From assembly GCA_050084985.1 (NCBI GenBank), contig JBITNC010000001.1:89900001-89964000 (forward strand): DNA of 64,000 nucleotides. Direction: 5' to 3'. The stretch comes from Nageia nagi. Its lineage: Eukaryota; Pinophyta. Each line of letters begins with the position of its first letter. Position 1 is the stretch's first letter. Made by a program: the position numbers and the translations under genes. The notes beneath the pieces are model-generated. The model worked only from the letters and a program-made list of their open reading frames with translations, was not told where the DNA came from and ran no database searches. This document shows, one piece after another, positions 33,901 through 44,639 of this stretch.

Positions 33901-35685
33901 TGTTATTCTCCAAGTGACACTGAGAGGGAGGGTGAATCAGTGTGAAGGATTAAAACTTAGTTATTTAACTTTACCCTTTAAAGAAGATAGTACTTGCTTA
34001 AAACAATTACAACAATCACCATACAAATGCATCACATAACATAAAATATAACAAGATCCACTAATGTGGCTACATCCTCAGGTAAGATTTCTTGGACTCC
34101 CATCCAAATCCAACCAAATCAAAGCATCAAATTTATAAAAAATTACCAAAACCAACTAGAAGGAGCACCAACCCCCTAGGCCAAGCACCAACTTGATACA
34201 TTATAGAAGCAATATTTATGGTAAACTTGCCAATTCTATTATAAAATATCCTCACTAGTCTAGCTCAATATTTTTCACTCTTGGCTATCTTTGTTAAAAA
34301 TAAATAATTAGTCCTCAAAGCCTCTATTCTACTTTTAGTATTAATTTGTGATAGTTTATTCTCCATTGGTAGTATTCTCATGTAATCACATTCAACTCCA
34401 TCATCTCTCCAGCACACCACTCATGCAATACAAAAATCCCTATTTTATTTGCATTACAAGTTTTTTTTGTCTTCCTAGTATACCATAAAATAATAATAAT
34501 TTAATCATATTCCTTGATGATTTTACTCTTAGTACACAACCTCCTTAACTACAACTTATAACTATAAACTCTACATTTGGTATAAATAACTTAGATATCT
34601 GTTATTTATTGGAATATCAATAGTGGAATATATACATGTCTTATCCTTCAACATTTTGAATATTTGCATAATATTAGTTATCTTTGCATAAAACGTGAAC
34701 CTTTTGCATAACATCTTCATCCACCTTTGGCATCTCTTCGCATAAGCTTGTTTCTATCCGCATAGGCCATTCCTTCTTCACATAGGATCTCACTTCTTCA
34801 CATAACACCATTCCTCTCTATATAAGGATCTATATATCCACATAATCATAATCTTCTATGCATAATACCTATCTGCATAAGCATTGATTAACCATTTGCA
34901 TTCTTTGTAAGGTAATCTACATCAAATATGGGTTGGAATGGTCATTCCATAGTGTCTTCTAAAGAATCTACAATCCAAAGAGCACTAAAATAATCAAGCT
35001 CATCTGCACCTTGAAAACATAATAATACAAAGCAAATTTTCACTCCAAAGAGCATTGACATTACAAGATTTTTTCACACCCTAGAAACATAATATTATAA
35101 AGGAAATATGTATTCTAGAGAGTGCTAACATCAAGTTGTTAGATTCATATCTTGGATTCATCCAAAAGAATAATTTCTTCTCTAATCATATAACTCTTTT
35201 TTATTTTGGAAAAGATATGATAGTATTGGAATAAATAAACTTTATCAGAATAATGGTAAAATATAATAACACTATACTTAACCATTTTTGTAGAGCATTT
35301 GATTTTATCGAAGATCTGGCAAAGTGGAGTAGACCAAATTCTATCAAAATAATAGAGAAATTAGACAACTTCATTTTATTCAATACAAGTCCTTTTGGTG
35401 GTAACTAATCATGCATCATGATGAATTAAATTCAAATTAACCACAAGAACTATTCCAATTGAGAAATTTGAGTTTAGACTATTTAGTTTAAAGTATGCCT
35501 AAATAATTTCATTGAAATAGTATATTTTCTTCTTCATTTGATTTTGACAGGTCTGTATGACTCCAAAAACCTATAAATACTATCAAAGTGTGGAAAAATA
35601 TATATTTTGGTAAAACTTATTTCTTACTTGGCATAAGGAATCCTTTGACAATAATGATAACACCAACACAAGCATATGGCTAACA
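33901..35685 (-). repeat. 3' LTR of the SIRE-like element
   Basis: 1785 bp with TG at 33901 and CA at 35685 on the plus strand. Matches 41075-42845 over the full length: shared blocks include GAAGGATTAAAACTTA, the 'gcaccaacccc' and 'gcataac' clusters near 34170 and 34700-34800, and AGCATATG at the end. It adjoins the polypurine tract at 35686. Confidence 0.9.
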
Positions 35686-35745
35686 ATCTCCCCCTTTGGT
35701 ATTATTGTTAAAATGCCAAGCACACCTAATCATTCTCCCCCTTTT
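35686..35745 (-). promoter_or_regulatory. Polypurine tract, duplicated, of the SIRE-like element
   Basis: On the minus strand CCAAAGGGGGAGAT directly precedes the LTR start TGTTAGCC. A second copy of the same pattern (CCAAAAAGGGGGAGAAT) lies about 50 bp upstream at about 35730-35746, each preceded by an AACAATAATA-like stretch. Multiple polypurine-tract copies are a known trait of Sireviruses. Confidence 0.75.
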
Positions 35746-36169
35746 TGGTAGTAATGTTAAAGAAAATAATATCAAGACATAGCAAATTTACCAAAATTGA
35801 TCATTTGGTAAGTACAACAACATAGATTATGTACTTGAACACTTAACCACACATAATTGTTGAGTACAATCAACATTGTCAACAATAAGTAACTATTGCA
35901 AAAAAAAATACACAAAGCTTACTCTTGTTTCTAGCAGTCTTATTTACAAACAATAGTAACTAAATTCAAAGCCAACACCCTAGTAGCAAAACTCATAGAC
36001 CAATATTTTAAATAAAGAATATCATGCCTAACTCATCAAGCCTACAAGCTATCTCCATAACAACAAACACTATGCTCCCGTTATTTGTAGACACCAATCT
36101 CAATAAAATAATAAACACAACTATCAAAGAAAAATTTTGAGAGTACAACTGAAGATGCTCCCCCTAAGA

Positions 36170-37880
36170 ATGTGCCACATATGGCTAGCTAGTTTTTGGG
36201 AATAATGACCACTCCTAATTTTTGGCAAAGATATGAAAATACTTCCTTGGGAAATGGTTTGGTGAATATGTCAGCTACTTATTCTAATAGAGGTACATAA
36301 TCCAACTGGACTTCTCCTTCTACAATCTTGTCTTTCAAAAAGTGATATCAAATGGCTATGTGCTTGGTTCTAGAAAGCATAACTAGATTCTTGGAAATGC
36401 TTATTGCACTAGTATTCTCACATAGTATAGATATACATTCATTAAAGTGAATTCTAAGATATTTCAAAGTTTATTTCATCCATAATACCTTAGAGTAACA
36501 TGATGTTGCTACAATATACTCTACTTTTGCTATAGATAAAGATATTGAATCTTACTTTTCATTATGCCATGCTACAATCCTATCACCTAAATATAAATCA
36601 CCTCCACTTGTGCTTTTTCTATCATCAATACATCCGACCTAATCAACATTAGAATAGGCAAAGAGTGTGAAGTCCTTACCTTTGGGATACCATATTTCAT
36701 ACTGCATAATTCCCTAAAGATGTTTAAAAAATATTTTTATTGTAGTGACATGAGTTTTCTTTGGAGCTTCTTGAAATCTTACAACCATACAAATTGCTTG
36801 CAATATATCTAGCCTAGTTGTAGTTAAATATAACAAGCCATCAATCATATATCTATATAGAGTTTGATCAACAGTATGTGAATTTTCCTCTTTATGTAAT
36901 TTACAAGTGGTCATTGTGGGAGTGGTTATTAGTTTACTATGCTCCATATTAAACTTCATAAACATTTATTTCATATATTTGATTTGAGATATGATTATGC
37001 CTTTATCTAGTTGATTCACTTGCAGATCCATAAAGTATGATAACTCACCAACCATTGATATTCAATTTCATTTTGCATCTGCTAGCAAACTCCTTGCATA
37101 TTTCATCTTGTCATCCACAAAATATGATATCATCTACATAGAAAATAATGATAAGTTGATAGTTATATTTTATTTTGATATATAAATTCCTATCTACCAT
37201 ACCCTTTTTAAACCTTTATTTTAGAAGATAATTATCCAATCTTGAATACCATGCTTGAGGTGCTTATTTTTAGCCATACAAAGCCTTTTTCAATTTACAA
37301 ACCATGTTGGGATCTCCTACCAACTAAAATCCATTTGGTTGTTCAATGTATACTTCTTTCTTAAGATTTCCATTTAGAAAGGAAAATTTGACATCCATTT
37401 TGTATACTTTAAATTCTTGTAAGTTGGTAATTCTAGAAAAATCTTATTGCTTCTAATCTTGTGATTGATGCAAAAGTTTTATCAAAATCAATTCCTTCCA
37501 CTTAAGCATAGCCTTTACTTCTAACCACATTAGGTGTTGTTTGTAGATATCCCTTTATCAATTCCTTCTATTTTATCAAAATCAATTATGCTTAAGTGTT
37601 GTTAGAAATAAAGCCATACTTGATGATGAATTAGGTGTTGTTTGTAGATATCCCTTAAGTGATGATGGTGGTGATATTTTTGGGGATACTAATGGAGATA
37701 TGTGAATGATGCTAGTGGTAATTTCTCCTTTTCTTTCTCTTCATAGATGGGATAATCATTATATTGCTTTATATTTGACAATGATTTTCATCAAGTTTTA
37801 CATCAACACTTTTCACAACCTTTCCAAGTCACTTGTTGTAGCATAGGTAGGTTTTACTTTTGTATGAATAGCATAAAAAA
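36170..37880 (-). pseudogene. SIRE-like reverse transcriptase and RNase H
   Basis: RT motifs on the minus strand: [21 protein letters not shown], a LVGDPNMVCKLKKALYG segment, APQAWYSRLDNYL and the catalytic YVDD (37129-37140). The connection (36714-36965) includes TLYRYMIDGLLYLTTTRLDI. RNase H shows AYSNVD, DDRKSTSGGDLYLGDRIV and a SLSIAKVEYIVATSC stretch; the family's AEAEYIA reads AKVEYIV. It ends VADIFTKPFPKEVFSYL near 36190-36250. A local duplication at 37475-37657 disturbs the N-terminal part. Stops are scattered. Confidence 0.88.
37475..37657. repeat. About 101-bp local duplication inside the SIRE-like RT
   Basis: ATTAGGTGTTGTTTGTAGAT followed by ATCCCTT occurs at 37529-37555 and again at 37630-37656. 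TTATCAAAATCAATT also occurs twice (about 37475 and 37570). The second copy is out of coding register, so it arose after the element was inactive or inactivated it. Confidence 0.8.
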
Positions 37881-38500
37881 AATCCTTCATTAGCTCTATA
37901 TTTAAATTTTTCTAGATTTTCATTAGTGTTTCTAATGTAACATTTACTTCCAAAGATTTTAAATATTTGATAGTAGCTTTTCTTCCAAACAACAGCTCAT
38001 ATGGAGTTTTATCTTCATGGGGTCTTAGAATACATCTATTTTAAATGTGAACAACTATGTGTACTAATTCTTTCTAGAACCTATCATTTACCTTATTCTA
38101 TTCATCATTGTTTCTACTATTTCTTGAACTTTTCTATTTTTCCTTTCTATAATGCCATTTTGTTGTGGAGTTCTAGTAGTTGAAAATTGTCTCAATATTC
38201 CATACTTCTCTCTATACTCAAAAAAATTCTTCAAAGATGAATTCTCCTCCTCTATCTGACCTTATACATTTAATTCTTCTACTGGTATGATTTTCAACCA
38301 TGTTCTTAAAGCATACAAATATATCAAATGCCTCTGATTTGTATTTGAGAAAGTGTGCCCATGTCATTCTTAAGTAATCATCTATTAACAACATACAATA
38401 TCTATGACCATGTATGCTCTAAGTTCTAGATGGTCCATATAAATCCATGTGAATCAACTCAAGAGGTTTACTAGATTAGTATTCTTTATCCTTAAATTAT
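37881..38500 (-). pseudogene. SIRE-like integrase, DDE residues present
   Basis: The core is readable with only short interruptions: IHMDLYGPSRT with the first Asp, YCMLLIDDYLRMTWAHFLKY, the second site IRSDRGGEF and the third TPQQNGIIERKNRKVQE near 38140-38190, which keeps its Glu. All three catalytic acids survive, unlike in the copia element at 28385-32260. The tail (YELLFGRKATIKYLKSLEV) runs to about 37930 through frame breaks. Confidence 0.85.
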
Positions 38501-39060
38501 ATTATGCTTAGATTCCCTTTTTAACATGAAGGATATATACTTTTGGATGGATTGGATATGCTCAGCATGTCCCTTACTACATTATTTATGCTGATCTTTG
38601 TCAAAATTTCAAAATTGATATGTCCAAGTCTTTTATGACATAACTAGGTAGTACATTCTTATCCAAGTATGGAGGATCCTTTTGATGTTATAGTTAGTGT
38701 ATACAAATTATTTGTTGTTCTTGTTCTAGTTGCTACAATTCATCCACTTTTTGATCTTCTTATTTCACACCCATATCTTTTGAAAATAACATCATTACCT
38801 TTTTCATATATTTCACTAACACTCAATAGGTTATGTCCCAAGCCAATAACAAATAATACTTCTTTAAACTTCATCTTTCCATTTCTTATTTTTATAGTTC
38901 CTTTGTCAACTATTTTGGCACCATCATTATTTCCAAACTTGACTGATACTCCTTCAAATTGTTGTAGACTCTCAAAATTCTATTTATCCCTTTCATAAGT
39001 TTTGTACACTGGTTATCAATAATCTAGGATTTTGACTTGTGTTCAACTTTAAGAACTACT
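38501..39060 (-). pseudogene. SIRE-like protease and pre-integrase region
   Basis: The protease active site near 39005-39040 (minus) reads IIDNQCTKLMKG where the family has L-D-S-G-C-x-x-H-M-T-G, so the D-S-G triad is D-N-Q. The remainder is well aligned: KEVLFVIGLGHNLLSVSEIYEKG and VIFKRYGCEI at about 38680-38890. The pre-integrase zinc segment follows toward 38500. Confidence 0.78.
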
Positions 39061-40900
39061 TGAAAAACCAATGATTTAGTTGCATTATTATCTTTCCTTT
39101 TCTATGATTTCTTAACTATTACATTCCTTTTATTATAATTTGGCTCATTTGTTTTGAATTTTTTTTATTACCTTGGATGGATTTACTATCTTACTTTATA
39201 GAATTTTTTTTGTCCAATTGTGATTGATAGCATTTTATAGGGTAATCAATTAAAGAAAAGAAACTATTTTTGTACTTTAAGTTTATTGGTGTAGTATTCA
39301 TTCTATAAAATATTATTTTATGACTAAAGTAATTACATTTATAACAATATCCATAGAATTGATTTTCATATCTAGAGTAGGAAATAAAGAACCTATTTTA
39401 TTGACAAATTTTACTTGTTTTCCATCTTGACATTCTTCTCACCTTTTTGTCTTTGATGAAGCCATCACTACTAGCTTGTTGAGAGTCTCTATGTTGATTA
39501 TTGTTGATTTTTTGTTTCTTTTCATTGTTAGATTGTGAGTCATTTGATTTGTTGTTAAGTAGACATTGTTCATCTATAATGGAGGATTCAGGTTGTTGAA
39601 ATTATAAACCCAACTTTATTATCAGATGCCTTTGGCCCTTCAACATTTGATCAAATTACTTTGAGCTTTGAGCAAATTTATAGCTTATCTTGGTTTGTTG
39701 AGATAATTTCTTAATCTCATGTCTTAAAGTGATATTTACTTCTTTCAAGTTGTTACAATCATCCATTTTATTAGTCAGTTAGAGCAACAAGGTTTCTTTA
39801 GTTGTCTTGGATTCTTGTAACCTAGCTTTTACTTCTTTAATTTCACTATTAGCATCTTTAAGTTTTCTGGCTAACTTCTTATTTCTTCTTCATTCAATAT
39901 CTAGTTCATCTAAAGCAAATATAAGCTCTTATTTAAGATCAACAACAACTTCATTATCATCAAAATCTTCAATAACTTCATCTTCCTAAATGGTTTCTTC
40001 CAAATCCATAAATAATGATTCATCATGCTCTTCTTTAGATTCACTATTTGAGCTACTATCATATTCATCTTTACTTTCTTTTAAAATAAAGCTTCTTTTA
40101 TTATTGTTCTCTTTTATAGAAAATCTATCTTTATTTCTGTAAGTACTACCTCTAATATTCTTTGTATATTCATTATTGCCATTCTTTTCATCGTATGGAC
40201 ATTTACTAGAAAAATGCACAATATCACTACAACCCAAGCATTTTAAAGGTAACTTACCATTGTATTTTCCTTATCCCCTTTTTAGCTTTTGAATGAAGTT
40301 TGATTCATTTGGATCTGACATTCCTTTTTCATCATCATGGTCAGGCTTGGCTTTGATATTTTTGGAGAATTTGAAGATAGATTCTTTGTTGGAGGATTTT
40401 AGCTTACTAGTTCTCATTTCATAGGTATAAAATGAAAAATACATTTCATATATGGAGGAAGTGTTTAGATCTTTGGCTTCTTTCATGATAGATACTTGGA
40501 GTTCAATCTTAAAGGAAGTGATCTTAGAACCTTCTTCACAACTATAGAATCTTCAATTATTTCTCCCAAACCTCTGATATTATTTATGACTTCATTTACT
40601 CTTAAAAGATAGGCTACAACATATTCTTCATCATCCATTTTCAAACATTCAAATCTTGCGTGGTAGGTTTGCAACTTGGCTTCTTTTACCTTCTTATCTC
40701 CTTCATGAATGTTTTCTAACTTATTCTAGGTTGCTTTAGCTGATTTTCAACTCATGATCTTTATAAGTTCACTATATACCAAATCACTCATGATATTATT
40801 TATTTCTTTAGAATTATAGTCAAATAGATTCTTGTTATCTATATCTACTAGAGGAGTGTTAGGTGTTGTATATCCTTTTTCCATTGATACCCATATATTA
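39061..40900 (-). pseudogene. SIRE-like gag with coiled coil and two zinc knuckles
   Basis: From 40900 downward (minus): gag core with LQTYHARFECLKMDDEEYVV and INNIRGLGEIIEDSIVVKKV (40483-40674, open). Then an acidic, Lys-rich linker (40271-40486) and knuckle 1, CLGCSDIVHFSSKC (C-x2-C-x4-H-x4-C intact, about 40205-40245). A Ser/Glu-rich hinge (39986-40237) follows, then a predicted coiled coil (LDELDIE, KLARKLKDANSEIKEVKARL, about 39790-39920). A second knuckle, CYKCNYFSHKIIFY near 39330-39370, has lost its last Cys. This two-knuckle, coiled-coil layout is typical of SIRE-type gag and much longer than an ordinary copia gag. Confidence 0.85.
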
Positions 40901-41054
40901 AATGCTAGAGCACATATAAGTAATTATGCAATCTTATCTTCCAAAAGGCATAATTAGTTCCATCAAAAAGAGTTGCTTTGATTTATGAAGAACTTTCACC
41001 ACTTGCTATTGTATCACTTATTGAATCATCCTTAGTCGATTAAACCTGATATAG

Positions 41055-41072
41055 GGACTAACTTTGATACCA
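41055..41072 (-). promoter_or_regulatory. tRNA-iMet primer-binding site of the SIRE-like element
   Basis: Minus strand TGGTATCAAAGTTAGTCC lies a few bases inside the 5' LTR edge. It matches the initiator-Met PBS TGGTATCAGAGC with two mismatches. It confirms minus-strand orientation. Confidence 0.85.
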
Positions 41073-41074
41073 AT

Positions 41075-42845
41075 TATTGTTCTCTAAGTGATACTGAGAG
41101 TAGGGATGAATCAATGTGAAGGATTAAAACTTATTTCTTTAATTTTATCCTTTAAATAAGATAGTAATTCTTTAAAATAACTAGAACAATCACCATAAGA
41201 ATGCATCATGTAAATTAGAATATAACGATGTTCACAAATATGGTTACATCCATAAGTAAGACTTTTTTGGACTCCCATATAAATCTAGTTAAATCAAAGC
41301 ATCAACTTTATAACTAATTTACTGGTACCAACATGAAGGAGCACCAACCCCTAGTTTATTAGCAACAACTAAAAGGAGCACTAACCCCCTTGGTTAAGCA
41401 CCAACTTGATAAATTATAGAAGATTTTTGTAAACTTTCCAATTATGTTACAAAAGATCCTCATTGGTCTATCTTAGCATATTTTACTCTTATTTATCTCT
41501 ATTAGAAATATACAATCAGTCCTCATAGCATCTATTTTTCCCTCATTATCAATCTGTAACATTTTGTTATTCAATAGGATTTTGTTCATGCAATCACATT
41601 CAGCTCTAGCATATCTTCATCACACCACTTTTGAAATACAAAAATCCCCATTTTATTTTTATTACAAGTTTGTTTATCTACCTAGTATGCCTTATAATAA
41701 TAATAATTGAATTATCTTCCTTTGATGATTTTACTCTTAGTCCACAACCTCCCTAATTGTAACTTATATTGTAAACTCTACATCCGATATGAACCCAAAT
41801 ATCTATTATAGATTGGAATATCAATAGTGCAATATTCACATGTTTGATCCTTCAACTTTTTGAGTCTTTGTGTAATGCACTTTCTCTTTGCATAAGACTT
41901 GACCCTTCTACATAATCCCTTTGACCACCTCAAGCATCTCTCTGTAAAAGCCTATCTTTATTTTCATAGGCCATTTCTTCTTTGCATAGGATCTCACTTC
42001 TTTGCATAACACCATTCCTCTCTACATAAGAATATGTCTCTGCATAAGCCTAATCTTTTACATTCTCCCTGAGGTAATTCGTATTAAATCTAGATTAGAA
42101 AGATCATTTTATAGTGTCTAATAAAGAATCTGCACTCTAAAGAGTGTTCATATCATCAAGCTCATCTACACCCTAGAAACATAATAATACAAAGAAAGTA
42201 TACACTTCAAAGAGCATTGATGGTATAAGATTTCTTTACACCCTAAAAACATAATATTACAAAGAAAATTCATACTCTAGAGAGTGTTGATGTTAGGCTG
42301 TTAGATTTACATCCTAGATTAATCCAAAAGGATAATATCTTCTCTGATCAAACAACTTTGTTTAATTTTAGGAAAGATCTAGTAGTATTGTAATGAATAA
42401 ACTTTGTTGGAATAGTGATAAAATAGAATAATGCTATACTTAGTCATTTTATAGAGCATTTGATTTTCATAAAGATTCGACAAAGTGGAGTAGATCAAGT
42501 TCTATCAAAATAATAAAGAAATTAGATAACTTCATTTTCTTCAATATAAGTCCTACCAGTGGTGGTTAATCATACATCATGGTGAAATAGAGCCAAATTA
42601 ACCATAGGAAGTGTTCTAATTGAGAGATTTAAGTTTTGGCCATTCAATTTTAAGTATACCTAAATAATTTTACCAAAATAATATATTTTATTATTCATTT
42701 GATTTGATGGGTCTGTTTGAATCCAAAGACCTGTAAATACTATTGAAAGTATAAAAAAAATATTTTCTAATAAAACTTTTTTCTTACTTTGCATAAGGCA
42801 TCCTTTAAAAATAATGAAAACACCAACATAAGCATATGATAAATA
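41075..42845 (-). repeat. 5' LTR of the SIRE-like element
   Basis: Homologous to 33901-35685 throughout. The inner edge is uncertain by a few bases (41074-41078) because the terminal CA is mutated. The outer edge at 42845 is inferred from alignment of AGCATATGATAAATA with AGCATATGGCTAACA. Divergence from its partner is visible in every 60-base line, so the insertion is not recent. Confidence 0.88.
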
Positions 42846-44052
42846 TTTTGAAACATAAACACTTTCATTAAAGAGGAAAAAAATTCCTTAAAACTTACAA
42901 ATGAAATTGAAATGTTAATATAATTAATACATACACAAAAATATGAAAGGATATTAAAAATAAAAGGGAGTGGTAGGGGGTGCATGATAATACTATGGGT
43001 GGGAGGGTGGTTTGTAGCATGAAATGGGGTTGGGGTATGCATAAAAGCGGCAAAGGGGGAGGGTGGGTTTCAACATAGGATGGGGGTGGGGGGTACATGT
43101 ATAGGAGGTGCAAAGAGGTAAGGCTAAAAGGGGGGGTTAGGTGGGGAGGCCATGTGGTGGTAGGGAAGGGACGAGCCATGTTAGGTGGTGCGAGAGGGAA
43201 AGGGGGGTTGGGGGCAAGGTTTATGCACATTGATAGGGGAGGAAATAGGATGTAGTGGTAGTGCAGGGGCTTCTTGTAGGTGGCATGCAATGCGAGGTGG
43301 TTGCCAAAGTGGATGGGTGATGTGGAATCTATAGGGTGATCGATGGGTGATACTACATGCTACAAGTCAAGAGAAGCAAGATCGATCGAGCTATGGGGGA
43401 TGTTGGATAGGGTTTTATATTTCTATTTTCCATTTTTTTACAATTTGTTTAAGTTCTTTTTTATAAAAAAATATTTTTAACTATTATTTAATGGATGATA
43501 ATACCTTTTTTTTCATAGTAGTTTTTAATTTAAAAATGCACCTTCTTTTCTTTTAATAGCATATTATCAGATGTTTTAAAAATATATACCATAATAATTT
43601 GTAAACAAATGTTTATTTTTTTATGAATAGATTAAAATATATATATAATAATTTTGTAATAAGTTGTAAAACTAAAAAAAATTACAACTCTTTTTAACAT
43701 TCCTACACAAAATATTAATGAAAAAATTGTACATTTATTTTTTTCAATATTTAAAAAAAAATTATAAATTTAAACTATAACAAGCTTCATGATAAATATG
43801 ACAACACATTATTGCTATATTTTAATAAAAGTTACTCAAAAATTTGCAACTAATAAAATAATGTTAGTAAAATAATTGCATGGCAATAATATGTAATAAT
43901 TTTTTTTAAGAAAAATTGAACTAACATGTACTAAAAAATATGTTAGTATCATGTAATAATTCAAAAAAAATTAAGGAGAGAAAGAGGTTACACCTTCAAA
44001 GGTTTTACCTCATAAAGATGAAGGTGAACCTCCAAAGATGAAGCCTCCAAGA
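42846..44052. other. Interval with G-rich island followed by AT-rich DNA
   Basis: From about 42964 to 43330 the plus strand is strikingly G-rich (GGGTGGGAGGGTGGTT, GGATGGGGGTGGGGGGTACA). On the minus strand this gives Pro-rich frames that I regard as artefacts of composition. 43440-43980 is AT-rich with poly-A and poly-T runs. On the minus strand the region lies just inside a primer-binding site (44053-44067), so it may be the internal part of a non-autonomous element. Confidence 0.5.
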
Positions 44053-44067
44053 ATGGCTTTGATACCA
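44052..44067 (-). promoter_or_regulatory. tRNA-iMet primer-binding site
   Basis: Minus strand TGGTATCAAAGCCATT, one mismatch to TGGTATCAGAGCCA, two bases inside the LTR edge at 44070. It shows that the adjoining LTR is a 5' LTR of a minus-strand element. Confidence 0.85.
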
Positions 44068-44069
44068 AT

Positions 44070-44631
44070 TGAACAAAAGAAGCTTAAATGACTAAATTCT
44101 TATTCTACCAAGATCATTTGAAAGCTTTCTCAAAATATCATCACAATAGCATAAACAAGATAAACAATATCATAAATTTTACACCAATATAAAGTTGTTC
44201 TTCCAACCATGGGAGTAGATCCACTAATCTAAGATCTTATTCTCAAAGTGCACTATCTTGCAATAACTCTTTCTCACTTCTCCTAACAAATGTAGAGCAT
44301 AACTTTGCTACAAACTTAAGTGAATAACCAATAGGGTAGGCCCTATATTTATAAGCTAAAATTCTCCCTTGGATCATCCTTTGAACCAATATACAATATC
44401 ATGACATGCATCGCCCTTTTACCCAAGGGAAATGCACATGAAATGGAGTGTAAGATAAGTTACATTATCTCATTTACAAATACTTAATTAAAAGGTATCT
44501 AGAAATACTTTTGAGTATTAGTGAATTTACATTATCATATTCACTAAATACTTAAGGTATCTAGGGATACTCTTAAATATTAAGTGAATTACATTAAGAT
44601 ACCTTACAATAATGTGTTATACATTCCAACA
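44070..44631 (-). repeat. 562-bp LTR inserted in a gypsy gag
   Basis: Canonical ends (plus strand TGAACAAAAG...CATTCCAACA). On the minus strand a TATAAATA box lies at about 44348-44356. Inside, a segment of about 60 bp containing AGGTATCTAG and GTGAATTACATTA is duplicated (44479-44535 and 44546-44597). No partner LTR is visible in the window. It truncates the gag reading frame that comes from 46850, with GTGAC at 44632-44636 as the candidate target duplication on that side. Confidence 0.8.
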
Positions 44632-44639
44632 GTGACTTT

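Larger units (their letters stand above)
33901..42845 (-). mobile_element. SIRE/Maximus-like Ty1/copia retrotransposon with both LTRs (8.9 kb)
   Basis: Minus-strand element bounded by LTRs of about 1.78 kb (33901-35685 and about 41075-42845). It has an initiator-Met PBS, a polypurine tract and flanking 5-bp sequences TTTTA (33896-33900) and TTTTG (42846-42850) that fit a target-site duplication with one change. Internal order is gag, protease, integrase, RT, RNase H. Traits of the SIRE/Maximus lineage: long LTRs, a gag with a coiled coil and two zinc knuckles, RNase H wording (DDRKSTSGG) and the VADIFTKPFPKE end. All ORFs contain stops. It is the most complete copia element here. Confidence 0.88.

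Noticed and set aside
42895-43290. Pro-rich open frames of up to 131 codons on the minus strand
   Set aside because: They lie exactly over the G-rich island; runs of Pro arise from C-runs. No conserved motif and two overlapping frames are equally open.
26891-44067. tRNA genes suggested by TGGTATCA-like words
   Set aside because: These are primer-binding sites next to LTR ends (26891, 41055, 44052); no cloverleaf arms surround them. I found no other tRNA or rRNA.
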